From contig OX344751.2 of NCBI GenBank assembly GCA_947034885.2, forward strand, positions 37,291,082 to 37,355,081: 64,000 nucleotides of DNA, written 5' to 3'. The notes beneath the pieces were generated by a model. The model worked only from the letters and a program-made list of their open reading frames with translations, was not told the origin of the DNA and did no database searches. The number at the start of each line of letters is the position of its first letter. The stretch's first letter is position 1. Source of the DNA: Thuidium tamariscinum. Taxonomy: Eukaryota > Streptophyta > Bryopsida > Hypnales > Thuidiaceae. The position numbers were made by a program, and so were the translations under genes. This document shows, one piece after another, positions 26,501-38,411 of the stretch.

Positions 26501-29500
26501 ATACATTGGAGAATTAACTGTACAGTGCAAGGCTAAGTGCCAAAAAACTAACCAAAGACAATATGTGCCACACAGAATCACACTTCAGCGGTTTCAATAC
26601 TCGGACCTGCCATAAGGTTAGCATGAGGGACTAGAAAGACGGAAGGATATGGATTCTAATTGCACCAACTGATACTAACGTTGTACACTGACGAGGAGAA
26701 TTCAACTAAAACGTGACTTATCATTCACTACTATTTGATTACAGAATGACTCAAGTTTTACTTAGTGACGACTGCAGTATTACTTCACTGCGACTGAAGT
26801 TTCACTTCATGACGACTGAAGTTTCACTTCACCACGACTAAAGTTTCACTTCATCACAACTAAATATGGACTAAGAAATACTGCATATTCATTGTATCAG
26901 AACTAAACTTTTTTGGAGCCCAAATACAGATTCACATTGCATCGACCTACATCAAGCCCCTCCCCCACGCATAAATTCATTACCACTGCCATTCATTGGA
27001 CCCTGCCTCAGGGATTCCTTACCACCTGTTCGTAATGTAAATGCTAATCTGCTTGGCATAGTCCGTTATGAGCAACAACAAACTTGCATGCCTTGTGAAA
27101 GTGACACATATTTCTGATTTAGACTTCATACATTCTCAATCCTTGGCAACATATTTGGACCTAAAGACATAGAGACAAGGCTGTTGTGACTCCAACCCAT
27201 CGCCAAAACACTGTGACTGTGGACCACATCAATTTCACTAAGGGTACGCTAACATCACGCTTACATGGCCTGCAAATTCGCTTCCTCCACTTGCACGCCT
27301 TGCCACAGCGAGGTCGGTAATGCCCGTACTTGTTTCCCCTCCCTACACATGTCAACGGATTAGGCCAAGCATTTGTTTCCATGCCCAACATGACCACTTG
27401 GTGACTCTCTTGGCACAAACGCAGGTCACTCAAGTACCTCAAATACTAAACTCCAATGGAAATTGAAAAATGGAACACTTACCGCCAAGCCTTCTTTCCC
27501 TGCCTTCCCTTTCCTCCCCACTAGTGTGTAATTCTTCACACTCTTCCGGGCCTTGGCCATCTTCTGCGCCTTCACCTTCTGTGCATCCGTATTCCAGTAG
27601 TCCTTCAGCCGATCCCACTCTGGTCCATCAATGTGAAGGGGAGCTTTGTCTATGCCTTTCAAGTAACGGTTCTTCAAGCGGGACCTCTCGGATTTCATAT
27701 ACCTCATCACTGAAGTTCGAAAACCTAACATGCTGAGCGGATTCCCAAGGTACTCGAACTCATTGTCTAGGGCAGCTCGAAGTTTCTTCAATGTATGTGG
27801 CTGGTGCTTTTTCCAAGACACCACACTCATATCAAGGCATTTTGGAACCAAATCTCGAAGACACTCGTCCCAAGCATTCTTGCCTTCACAACTAGCGTCC
27901 ACTTCCCCGCCCTCGAGTACATACACACGGTTCGGCTTGGTTCCCGTTGTGGCGCGTATACGACTGCCCAAATCGTACTCATGTTTTCGCTTCCTCCGGA
28001 GGAAGCGGTCTTCAGTGTCCTCAGATCCAAGAAGTCCAACTTGTAAGCCTGCACTCTGCACAGGCCATGCCCCCGGCAAGGACGTTGGAGCATTCACGGT
28101 CCAAGGACCTACTGGAGCTTGGGATTGACTGGAGACATAGTGGCCCAGAATCCAATGCAGTGCAGGTTGGGCGTATGCCCCATCAATCGGGGGAGGAGGT
28201 GGTGGTGGTGGTGCTGCCGCCTTCTTCCCTGGCGACGCCTCTATCATCACGGTCTTCTTCCGCTTAGTTCGGCGGTCCACGAGAGGTTCTTCATCCTCTA
28301 AAGAGACGTCCTCATCTGATGAGTCAATTAGAGGACGCTCCAAGTCTGCACATGCACCAAAGTCACCCACGCGCTTAATTTGCCTCATTCACCTCATGGA
28401 TTGACACTTAAGGCCTAGCTTGCTAAACATGCTCAATGCAGAAGAATCACAAACCCTAGCCCTAACCCGAAATGACTAGAAAACGTGATGCCAATTACCT
28501 CCGGCAGGTGCCTCCGAGTTGGATTGCCGCGCTACATGTTTACAAGCAATTGCTAAATTCATCATACCTGTGGCGATGGCCTTGTCATCGGACTTTGTTG
28601 CCTCCGACGAAGAATCGCGTCCGCTACTCATGTCAATGTTCTCGGAGATCGTGGGCGCCGCTTCCTCTTGTCCTTGCACCTTCCTTTCCTGGCGTCCTCG
28701 AAGGCCTCGCCGCCTAGAACTCCTCCGCAAAGGTCCGCACTCCTTCCTCACACTCTCCACTTTCTTCGTCACGGGAGGAGTCGGAGGTTTCGGGGCCTTG
28801 TGTCGCAACCCGAAACTCACTCAGAAATTTTAAAAAAAGAATCCGCTCAACGCAAACACGATGCGCGTGCAAAACTCAGACTAGTGCACAGAACAATTGG
28901 CATGAAGGCGATCCGAGAATGGAGGACTTCAGAGCGCAAACGTAGAAACCAGAAAATGGCTAGGGTTTCTAAACGAGGGAGACACAATGCATCTCTGGGG
29001 CACATGGATCCTACGTGGCCAGGGGTAATTATTGCTAGCTTCTCAGACTCTACTTCCACGCGACTCTGACTCTACTCACATGAGACTTAAGAATGACTGA
29101 AATGCAGTTGCTCTGGAGATTGGAGACATTTTATAAGACTAAAATGTAACTACATAATGACTACCGAGACACAATTCACCAACTACTGGTGGGGGCACTA
29201 TGTTCTACTAGTAAAACCCTAGGACAGCGCCGCCTGCGCACCTTGGGATCTGTGCCACCTTCAATGTCAAACCACAACGGTTCTGGGTACAAGCGTTGAT
29301 AGAGTCTAACGTCTCTAGCAATGCTGAAGTCCAAACTTCGTCAGACTTAGAAGGTGCAGTCCCATACTCCCACGTTCTGAGAGACGAAAAGACTATAGTG
29401 CAAGCATGGCGATGTCAATGGAGACACTTGTGAAGAGAAGATAGGCACGATCTGGGAGATGTGGACCGGAAACTTACAGCACTGCCCGCGCCAAAAACGA

Positions 29501-29596
29501 CGGACCGAACCTTTTCTGCAATTCTATCACGTTCTGGTCCCTTGCAAGCTCATACGCTCCCTTCTCCGGAGGCGGACTCTCCATCGGCTCATGCAT
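23561..29596 (-). CDS. TNPA-like CACTA protein with plant En/Spm (Ptta/transposase_24-type) domain
   Basis: Spliced gene read leftward. Exon 1 (29596-29478) starts MHEPMESPPPEKGAYELARD, the N-terminal pattern common in plant En/Spm ORF1 proteins. Exon 2 (28815 to about 28499) is basic and Pro-rich with LRRSSRRRGLRG. Exon 3 (about 28382-27473) has an acidic start, a polyproline run, then a block ending HIDGPEWDRLKDYW, KAQKMAKARKSVKNYT and VGRKGKAGK, the core of the plant transposase_24/Ptta domain. A large exon (about 26468-24715, beginning GSQWEFMESWKRD) is acidic and Ser/Thr/Pro-rich. Small exons near 24655-24570 and the last, about 23830-23561 (VAVGKISGIPGKHKF, TLWNQKFFKITV), end at TGA 23561-23563. 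Probable role: DNA-binding accessory protein of the transposon. Exon borders around 27.0-27.4 kb are not resolved. Confidence 0.75.
26780..26865. repeat. Tandem ACTGAAGTTTCACTTCA repeat in an intron
   Basis: Three to four copies of a ~21-base unit, CGACTGAAGTTTCACTTCA(T/C), each with a small internal palindrome. It lies inside the CACTA, probably in an intron of the TNPA-like gene. Confidence 0.7.
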
Positions 29597-31541
29597 CGTA
29601 CTCTGTAAGTCTATTTCTCTTGCAGAACTTCTAGGTGTGGTAGCAGGTGGATCGCGACTCTCTCAAGCAAGCTGTAGAACAGTTTGCAGCGCTTCGTGAT
29701 TCTCTAGGAACCACGCCGACTTTGGCACGGTCCTAATGTCATGGAAGTTGGCGGAGAGGTCCTCGCACATCCTCTACAGGCGCTGCTTGAGACTGCAACT
29801 GGAATGGAACTGAAGTGTGGAGATGTGGAAGATAGTGAGGTTAGGCGCCCTCCACACTTCAGCGCATGATGAAGGAGTCGGGAGTTGGCGGCTCCGACTT
29901 AATTACTGGATCTTGCAATAACTGAAAAACATCTCACCGACTGCACAACGTGTTCCAAGCACGATCTTCCCTTTATTTGCACTTGAGTACATGTACTTAA
30001 GCGCAAATGACTGTGACTTCTTGAGTTAGTGAAACATTAGTTACCATTAAGACCCTCAATCGCCTGATTAGAGTTTGAAATCTAGTGCACCTACGGCCTA
30101 CAGCACTGACATCTCTGCATTTCTAGTCATGCGGAAGTTGGTAGTCATTTTTAATGACTAGACCCGCTTAGTAGTTGTCATTTATCAGTCATGCTATCTA
30201 CTAAATGACTTAAGAATAACTCCTGGGAGTGACTGAGGAGGACAAAATGAAGGGGGTCTACGGAATGCATTTCCTTTGTGCACGTAAGCATCTGTAACTA
30301 TGTCTGTTTTTGGGATTGGGACCCCAAAGTCACTATAATTTAGGCCAGGCTAAGTGTTATTCTGGTCTGTGGCATTGAATTTCGTTGTTAATCCTTGGCT
30401 TCATTCTTTTGAGGCAATCCTTTCCATTTCTTTTTCGCTACCTCTTGTTCAAGTACATGTACACCACTTTAATTTTCTCTTTATGAATTGGTGAACTCTG
30501 ACAACTAAGAAGTTGGCACCATTTATTCTTTGACATAGTAAACCTTTGGTGCCGCCAGATCCAGAACAGCATGTCGAGCGAATTCAGTTAAACTTCAATT
30601 TTGACCTGTAGAGAGTGTCGTGCTTGAAGTGGGCTGTCATTGAATTCCCTTTTTATTTGGGCACTTTGAGAACAAAGCGCCATGGACAATAAGGTTTCCT
30701 AATTTGTTTACACCTACAGAAGATGCCATCATTTTTTCCCGCCTTGTTGCTAGTTTGAACTATAGGTTTGTCCAGAGTTGTATACAATGACTGCGCCTTC
30801 AGGGTGACTGCGCACAATTTGGTTTGTGAAGTCATCTGTACTTCAATCTTTCATATAAGACTTCGGAATCTAAAGTGTTCTGTGGTAAATGAATGACTAC
30901 AAAATTACTTATATGAGGTCATGTCTCCTAAACAAATAACTACTGAATGACTCCTAGGAAGTCAAGTGCCTGAAGCAAGTGACTAGTAAATGACTTCTAG
31001 GAAGTCAAGTGCCTGAAACAAGTGACTAGTAAATGACTTCTAGGAAGTAGGATGCGCTCTAAAATTGACTACAAAATCACCTTCACGAAGTCATTAGTCC
31101 TCTAGAAATGCCTACTATATTCACTGTGGTCAACTTACACTGGTAAACACCTGAGCCACCGTCTGAGCTTTTGGTGTAGGCTATGTATTAAGAAAGCACC
31201 TCCTCAAGATGCAAAAGGATTATAAATTTCTGAAGCATGTGAATTGAAGAGCATGCTAGGGTATGAGATTGGGTTTATTTTTTGAACATGCACTTTTTTT
31301 TCGTCCTAAGCCTCATGTTCATTTGCTTCTTGTTGCTTCAGTGTTGCAGACAAACATTTTAATCGGTTCAACCATTGGTGCCTGAGGAACTCGCCCCAAG
31401 TCATTGCAGAGTAGGTACACCTGCATGCTCGTGAATGCATCCAGGTATTACACACGTGTGCAGAGCAGAAGGAGTCGGTGGTTACATGTAAATTCCAAGT
31501 ACTCTCATAGGCTAAGAATAACGGACCTCTGACATTTCAAA
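29597..31541. promoter_or_regulatory. Region between divergent CACTA genes, with AGTCAT repeats
   Basis: This stretch separates the start of the minus-strand TNPA-like gene from plus-strand genes. It has no convincing exon. AGTCATTT and AAATGACT variants are frequent at 30120-30240 and 30890-31100, including two and a half copies of a ~46-base tandem unit (GACTCCTAGGAAGTCAAGTG type) at 30945-31050. It probably holds promoters in both directions, inferred from position only. Confidence 0.45.
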
Positions 31542-31892
31542 ATGAAAAAAGTTAAAGTGTTGAAAGCCGCACCATTGTTAGCGCATAAAAGGCGTAGAAT
31601 GCTGACCCCGGTCTCTGATGAAAACATAGAAAACAGTGAAAGACTTCATCCACAGAGGAGGCGTTGTTCGTCTGACATGATAGCAGCATTGGTCCCTACG
31701 CTGAATTCAGCGGGTGAAGGAAAGGAGACATCTGCGCCAACAGTACTCCCATGTTCAATGGAACCACAGATGTCCCCTACTAGTTCCTTGACAATGAATC
31801 CTGAGCTAGAAGAACGCTTCAAATTCTGGCTAGCGTTGGCATTAGGGCATACTTCCCCGCTAGTACAGGTTGATGTGAAGCCTGTCATTTAG
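31542..31892 (+). CDS. Small basic ORF of unknown function inside the CACTA
   Basis: A 116-codon frame starting MKKVKVLKAAPLLAHKRRRM and ending at TAG, rich in Lys/Arg then Ser/Pro/Thr. No domain is recognised. It sits about 600 bases upstream of the transposase gene and on the same strand. It could be an independent small gene, an upstream exon or chance. Confidence 0.3.
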   Translation: MKKVKVLKAAPLLAHKRRRMLTPVSDENIENSERLHPQRRRCSSDMIAALVPTLNSAGEGKETSAPTVLPCSMEPQMSPTSSLTMNPELEERFKFWLALALGHTSPLVQVDVKPVI

Positions 31893-32521
31893 CGAAAGGC
31901 ATAGGAGGTCCCACCCTTTTGTGACGGCAAATGCATTACCCATGTCTAGTACTTGTGGGTTTCCGTGTACCTTAGATAAGCAGCAAGCTTAAATGAAAGC
32001 CTTCACCTATCATGGAGGCCCGCTTGGATCTCGGACGCCTTCACATTTTTCATTTTTGATGATTGTTTCCAGTGGCTATATTCATGGTCAATGAATGAGT
32101 CTTTGAAATTTATGATCGTGTATTCAAATTGCTGGAAGTTTCCGATCCTAGTCTATAAGTAGCGTATGCTCAGTGAATTATATTTATGCTATTGAATTAA
32201 AAGTTGCTGAATTAGTGTTGCATGCCCTTCTTGTAGGGTCTTCTTGAGTTTTGAAATCATGGGCATAGCTAGAATGTACTGTGCGTTCAATTGGCACTCT
32301 GCATGTACATGCAAGTCATTTATCAGTGGAGTCTTGTGATGTTGTAGTCATGCAGCAGTGACAAGAGTCATTTTGAAGTGGAGTTGGAGTACCGAAAGAC
32401 ATTCATGAGTCATAAATACGTGGAGGCTTCCACGTTACGGCGGACCTTCTATCAAAGTACTGAGCGTGTATTGGCTACGTGAACTTAGTGCGTTCCTATC
32501 AATCAGGTTTTTTCAAGAGAC

Positions 32522-35500
32522 ATGCTACCAAGTAGATTGCCACTCTCTGACGATGAGAGGCAACGGCTAAGAGATGACCGCCTATGGACCCGAGAGTTGC
32601 AAAGGGCCACAGAGTTCAATGTGAAGAAATTACAATGCCCTTGCACCAATTGTCGAGGCAGGAAGAAGCTCTTTATCCGCAATGTAAGGGAGCACTTAAT
32701 CCGTTACGGAAGACATCCGGATTGCAGGATGTGGAGAGGTCCGGGTGCACGAGACTCCTCGGATGAAGAGTGGGAGCAACAATTTTGGGGAACGGGAGAA
32801 CAAGAATCACAAGATGTTGACGCCATTGTTGATACTTGTGGGATGGTCAACCAAGTACTACGACCTCATGGCGATACAACATTTGTCTTGGAGAGAGTCC
32901 AAGAAGAGGTGTCCGGCGCTTTTGCCACGGCGGACTCAATTCATGAAGAGTTCATGGAAGCAGGCAGTGCCAACGGTGCAGAGGAGGTTGAATGTCGGGA
33001 TGAAGAGCCTCCCGATGTGGACACAGCCTTCGGCGATGGTGACCCAAATTTCGATGCTAGGGTGCTGGAGGAATCTTTGGAGCACTTGTACGATGGTTCT
33101 CGGAGCAGCAAGCTCGCAGCAACCGTGTTACTGATGAACTTGTGTACTGTACACGGCGTCAGCAACCAGTTCTCCAATGAACTCTTCAGCATACTACATT
33201 CCCATCTTCTACCACAGAATAATACTTTGCCAAAAACCCACCATGCAACGAAGTCACTTACCAAGAAATTGGGGTTGACTTATAACACCATCCATGCTTG
33301 TGAGCGTGGATGCATCCTTTTTCGTGGACCTCATGAGAATCTCCTCTGCTGCCTAAAGTATGGTGGTCGTAGGTACCGCGATGAGGATCGCCGTAGCTTC
33401 CCACTGAAGGTGCTCCGTCACTTCCCGATCGTTCCACGACTCCAAAGAATGTTCATGAGTCCAAAGATTTCGAAGTTGATGGTGTGGCATGCAGAGAACC
33501 GAAGCAACCGAGAGGGGGGGGATGGCCTTGTCAGACACCCCTGCGACTCCAAAGCGTGGCAGCATTTTGAGGAAAACGTGGATCCTTCTTTTGCAAGGGA
33601 TGACCGCAATGTTCACTTTGCCTTGGCAGCGGATGGAGTAAATCCTTACGCGCAGAACCGATCCTCGTGGTCAACGTGGCCCGTAGTGTTGTTGAATTAC
33701 AACTTACCTCCATGGTTGAGTACAAAGAAGTTTTTTATTATGTTGGCTCTTTTGATCCCAGGGAGGGAATCCGTCACTACTGATGTCTTCGACGTGTACT
33801 TGGAGCCTCTTGTGGAGGAGTTGTTGGAATTATGGTCTGGGGTTCCGGCATACGATGTATCAAAAGATGTAGGCTCTCAGGCTTTCCAATTGCGGGCCAT
33901 GTTGCTGTGGACTATCCACGACTTCCCAGGTTATGGCACCGTAGGAGGTTTTGCCCACCAAGGATACGCAGCATGTCCATGGTGTGGCGAGGATTTAGGC
34001 GCAGAGCATTCTACTGAGTTGGGTAAGCAGACGTACGGTGGGACTCGTCGATGGCTCCCCGAAAATCATCCTTACAGGTCACAAGAGATGAAGGACCATT
34101 TTGATGGGAAAATCGAAAACCGCCCTAAACCACGCGTAGTCACAGTGGAGGAGCAAATACGTCATGCATTGGAGTGCGAGGCGTGGAAAGAAGATGGAAA
34201 CAGAGATGGAGCTGCAGGGGACCCATCAAAAATATTTGGCCTTAAACGTTTGAGTATCCTTTTTCGCTTGCCGTATTGGAAGGTGAGTGACTGCTGAGTA
34301 ACATAGTTATGAAAAATGACTTGTACATAACTTGAATGTGACTGTAGAGTCAGCGGGAAGTGGACTTGGAGTAATAAAGTAGTAATACTCATCCTGAAGT
34401 CATAAAGTATGACTTCTTCGTGACTCGTAGACATGACTTTCTAAACATATTCAATGTACTGATCCTATATGTCCTGTGTATAATTTTAGGCCCTTCTTAT
34501 TCGATACACGCTGGATCTCATGCACTGCGAACTGAACCTGTCGAAGAACTTCCTGAAAACCATAACAGGGAAGAAAGATTCTGTGAAAGTCCGAAGGGAT
34601 TTGCAGAGGCGGAATGTGAGGCCACACTTGTGGCTGACCCCGCATCCACGCAGAGCAGGGAAGATGGTGAAGCCTCGTGCATCTTATGTGTTGACAGATG
34701 ATGAGTTCGAGAAGTTTGCGAAGTGCATTGAGGCATTAAAAACGCCCACTGGATACTCATCTGACTTCAGGAAGTGCATCCACAAGAAGAACTTTGGCGG
34801 ATTGAAGTCCCATGATTACCATGTTTTGATGCAGCAAGTGATGCCACTGGCTCTCCGTGGGCTAATGGAACCTGGACCTCGTATGGCTGTCATGAAAATG
34901 TGCAAGGTATTTCGCCGCCTTTCAACGAAGGTGTACAACCCCGCTGATTTTCCATCCCTAGAAACAGATGTGGCTGAAAGCATGGCGCTGTTGGAGATTG
35001 AATTTCCGCCATCCTTTTTTGATATCATGACCCATCTTCCCTACCATCTTGCGAAGGAGCTGGACTTGTGTGGTCCAGTTAGTGCAAGGTGGATGTACCC
35101 AGTGGAACGATACATGAAAGTATTGAAGGGCCACGTCCGAAACATGGCCCGACCTGAGGCTTCTATGGCAGAGGGATATTTGAAAGATGAATGTATAGGA
35201 TTCATTACAGAATACCTCCATAGATTTGAGGCCACTGAAAGACGCGTATGGGATGAAGACGAAGAGTATGGGGACGCAGAGGAGGTTCTACAAGGGGCAG
35301 GAAGGCCATATGTAATGAGTCCTGAACTCAGAGAGCTAGCCCACCAATATGTGCTCTTAAATTCTTCCACAATGCAGATTTTAGTCACGTAAGTTTTCTC
35401 ATGACCTCTCTATGTTGCTAAGTCTCAAAATAGTGGAAATTAGCTTTGCAGTAGTATTCCAGACGCCATTCAGTCATTTGTAAGTGACTTGTAAGTCATG

Positions 35501-36731
35501 TTGACATTGGTAACTAAGGAATGACTTTAACATCACTAGGTTTAGTGACGCGGAAGTCACTACAATATGAGCATGACGGAAGTAACATAGGGACACAGAC
35601 AAGCACTGCACATCCGAAATGTGGTGCCGAAATGTGAACCGTATATCTTAGAATTGATAAAAATTCGACTGTTTGTGTTTCTTTCAGTGGATTTGCATGC
35701 CATTGTGAGGGTGTCATTCAATGTATTCAAAGTTGGCTGTCTATGAGACGCTAAGTTTAAAAACTGTGCTACCTGGCTCTGTAGTAGTATTGCAGATACC
35801 ATTAAGTCATTTTGAAGTCACGTCTATAGTAAGTGATTAGAGAATGACTTTTTCGTCACTAGGGTAAGTGACGCGCAAGTTAGTAGTGAGTACGAGTACG
35901 GCAGAGTACTATATTAAGCGTTACCAAGACTGCTCCTCTAATAGGATGTGCTGAAATAGTCTCGTGTGCTTATCGTCATTGTATGCCAATGTTTCTTTCA
36001 GAAAGTGGAGGTCAGAATCAGAAGCGAATCAAAGTACTCCTGCACTAGCAGATTGGATTCAGAGGACTGTGCAAGATTCAGAGTTGGATTTGGGTAATCC
36101 GGAGCACATGGACCTGTTCCTCATGAGCAAGAGGCCGGCACAAAGAGCCACTCGATATGCACGCATGATTGCTTTCGGTAACCACTTCCGTGTGGAAGAT
36201 GACAGTACGCTACAGGTACTGAGTTACAACAGCGGCGTGGCTTCAATATTCCGTGAGCCATCAGGAGGAGTCGAGGAATCCAATGTGAACTACGTGGGAG
36301 TCTTGAAAGACATATTAGAACTTCACTATGGTGCACTCACCACCAAAATCACTCTACTACGCTGCGAGTGGGTGAAAAGGCAAGATAATCGAGGGAATGA
36401 GACATATACCAGAGACGAGTCGGGTTTCCTTGTAGTGAACTTCCGCCACAAACTACCTCGCATGGCAGACCCATTCATTTTCCCAAGCCAGGCGACCCAA
36501 GTCTTCTTTTCAAATGTCTCCGGTAGACCCGGTTGGAAAGTGGTGTTACGCAAAGAAGCCAGAGCTAGACGAGAAGTTGCAGAGACAGTTGACGCATTCA
36601 TTACCACTACAGTAGAGAGTGAAGGATTAATAGCTCCGCAGAGGTTTCCAAATCCTCCTGAGACGGTGAATCTAGTAGGAGCAATAGAATTGTCCCCGGA
36701 AGATAATCTATTAGCTCAAACAGGCTACTGA
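32522..36731 (+). CDS. CACTA transposase (tnp2 family)
   Basis: Three exons with matching phases: 32522-34282 (donor GTGAGT), 34490-35388 (acceptor TTTTAG, donor GTAAGT) and 36002-36731 (TGA), giving about 1,130 residues. N-terminal residues 1-75 match the transposase-associated Cys-rich domain (CPCTNCRGRKK...HLIRYG). The tnp2 domain follows (residues about 270-500), with ALAADGVNPYAQNRSS, NLPPWLSTKKFF, LWTIHDFPGYGTVGGF and ACPWCGED. Exon 2 has LDLMHCELN and the DUF4218-type block (ARWMYPVERYMKVLKGHVRN). Exon 3 resembles DUF4216 (VNYVGVLKDILELHYG). It catalyses excision and insertion of the element through the terminal repeats. There are no in-frame stops. A low-scoring upstream start cannot be excluded. 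Confidence 0.93.
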
Positions 36732-37183
36732 CATGCATGTCGATTATGACCGTGTAAAACACAGAAGCCATTTTAGTGTGGTGCATTCTTCATTTTGGCA
36801 CACTCATGTGATTGTACGTAGTGATTGAGTTCGTGAAAAACAGCTTTGAGAAGCGGATTATAAGGCATCTAAATCATAATGAGCAGAAGCCATTAAAATC
36901 AGCGGCCTTTAGACTGAAGTCATTCTTTAGTTCTACTGCAGTCGTGACGAAGTCAGGAGTGGTAACTGCAGGCGACCTGTGGAATACTGAATTTTGGTCA
37001 ACTGGATGAACAATTGAGGTGGGTGGATGAACACCCGTAAACACCCTAAACCGCACCGAGGTACTTCGTAAGTACCCTAACACGATCGATTCATACTAAG
37101 TTATAATACAGGTTTGGAGCGAGTCGAGTCCAACGTTCGTTTCGTTTGTGCGAGGAAGTCTTCGCCACATCATTTCTGTTACA
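36732..37183. other. Spacer downstream of the transposase
   Basis: No gene. Contains a few AGTCATT-type motifs (for example near 36920). Confidence 0.4.
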
Positions 37184-37604
37184 ATGACGATGGTGAGGGC
37201 ACTTTCTTTTATTCAATCTTTTAATCTTGAGAGAAGCAGTTTTTATTTCTTTCTCATATGTGTATCCTGTTGTTTGACAGCTGGAGTTGGTGTGGTTGGT
37301 GCTTCTCGTGGTGCTTCTCCATCGCGCACTAAGTCGATGCCTTGATGGTCGAAGTCTAGCAAGTCGGCAAAAGGAATTTTGGCGAGAGGAGATTCGACAG
37401 AAGGTGATTGTTCCGAGGAGCGAAATGAAAGGATTCGGTGTAGCCTCCACTGTACAAAAGTACTATGCAGTACGGCAGGGTTTCACGCCAGGTGTTTACC
37501 TCAGTTGGTCAGACTGTGAGAGGGAGGTTAAAGGATATAGTAACGCTAAGTTTCGAAGTTTTAAATCACTCGCAGATGCAGAGCGGTACTTGCAGGAAGG
37601 CTAA
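37184..37604 (+). CDS. Small membrane-anchored protein with RNase H1 N-terminal-type domain
   Basis: Two exons: 37184-37192 (ATG ACG ATG, donor GTGAGG) and 37281-37604 (acceptor TTGACAG), phase 0, about 111 residues, ending at TAA. The product starts with a ~15-residue hydrophobic stretch (ELVWLVLLVVLLHRAL), a likely signal anchor, then a charged linker, then KYYAVRQGFTPGVYLSW, EVKGYSNAKFRSFKSLADA. The last block is the RNase H1 N-terminal domain (also called Cauli_VI), which binds RNA/DNA hybrids or dsRNA. There is no RNase H catalytic domain. It lies within the CACTA on the transposase strand and is probably a captured host or retroelement fragment. The membrane anchor is an unusual combination and could be misread 5' sequence. 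Confidence 0.6.
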
Positions 37605-37615
37605 GTCTCATTTAT

Positions 37616-37863
37616 AGAACAAATGTCCTTGACTCCCGTCTCATCCCTGAGTTCTGTGAGTACTTGTTTTCTAAGAGGCTTGGCAAGTATGTGTGCCATT
37701 TGATCTCTCATTCGGATATATAGGGTTTCCATCGTTCCTAGTGTAACGTTCTGTCTAATAAAGTGCAGCCTGAGTTCTCAATGCTGTCCGTTTTCATAAT
37801 GAAGTGGGTTTCTGGCTGCCTTGAGAGTACTCTGATTGTCAACGACGAGAGTAATGGGGTCCC
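37616..37863 (-). pseudogene. Copia-type pol fragment (RNase H C-terminus), antisense
   Basis: On the minus strand the frame reads PITLVVDNQSTLKAARNPLH, then ELRLHFIRQNV and YIRMRDQMAHILAKPL. It matches the Ty1/Copia RNase H C-terminal pattern DNQSA...ARNP, H(I)(D/E)xRxHFIRE and DxLAD(I/L)xTKPL. A TGA sits where an isoleucine is expected (after GQH). Only this short piece is present, with no LTR, so it is an old fragment caught within the CACTA. Confidence 0.75.
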
Positions 37864-38378
37864 TGACTGTTATGTGCCATGAATTTTAGAAGACAAGCAA
37901 TACATGAGTCCCGATAGGATGCAGATCAAGTCGATGACCACTTAAATCAATACTCATGAGCAAGCCCACGGGGTACTAATAAGTTCCTGTATTCACAAAA
38001 TGACTGAGACTGTAGTCATTTTTTAGTAGTCTTTTATGACTAAATTCCACGTCAGCGGGCTGTCCTGCCCGTAAAACCCGGATGTAGGTACTCTCTGATG
38101 TGTAGTCATTGTTCAGTCATAATCCAGTACCGGGAAGTTGCAGTTAATTACTACAACGGACTCGTGAATGACTGAACTTGCCTGACCAGATGCACCCCAG
38201 TGTTACAGGTCCTTTCTAGAACAGAAAAACGTTGACAGTATAGTTCATCCATCATCCCCTGAAGCGCAAGTCGCAGTCGTGACTACAAAATGACTAGGAT
38301 TAATTTTCTGCTGCAGTCCCGGTGCTATTACGGAGCTGCAGTCATTATTTAGTCAAAGCGGACATTGAGTCATTCTTC
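37864..38378. repeat. CACTA right subterminal AGTCAT repeat array
   Basis: AGTCATT and AATGACT motifs recur in both orientations up to the right terminal repeat (for example near 38010, 38105, 38170 and 38350-38390), mirroring the left subterminal zone. Confidence 0.7.
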
Positions 38379-38411
38379 CGCAGTCATTTATACCCCTGTT
38401 TTCTAGTAGTG
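38379..38411 (-). repeat. CACTA right terminal inverted repeat
   Basis: Ends TTTTCTAGTAGTG at 38411. Its inverted form matches the left end over ~33 bases with two mismatches. The next triplet is GCT, repeating the left flank. Confidence 0.95.

Larger units (their letters stand above)
22601..38411. mobile_element. Complete En/Spm (CACTA) DNA transposon, 15.8 kb
   Basis: It begins CACTACTAGAAAGCAGGGGT at 22601 and ends at 38411. The right end read inward is CACTACTAGAAAACAGGGGT, and the match runs over ~33 bases with two differences. The 3-bp target duplication is GCT (22598-22600 and 38412-38414), as expected for CACTA. It carries a TNPA-like gene on the minus strand, a tnp2 transposase on the plus strand, a small RNase H1-N-type gene and an antisense Copia fragment. 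AGTCAT-type repeats fill both subterminal zones and several introns. Both main genes are open without internal stops, so the element may be or recently have been active. Confidence 0.95.

Noticed and set aside
34162..35388. Reverse-strand frames overlapping the transposase exons
   Set aside because: Shadows of the tnp2 coding exons, which carry the domain matches and splice sites.
37184..37604. Interpreting the RNase H1-N-type domain as an integrated caulimovirus gene
   Set aside because: Only this short domain is present, in a spliced frame inside a CACTA, with no viral movement, capsid or polymerase sequence nearby.
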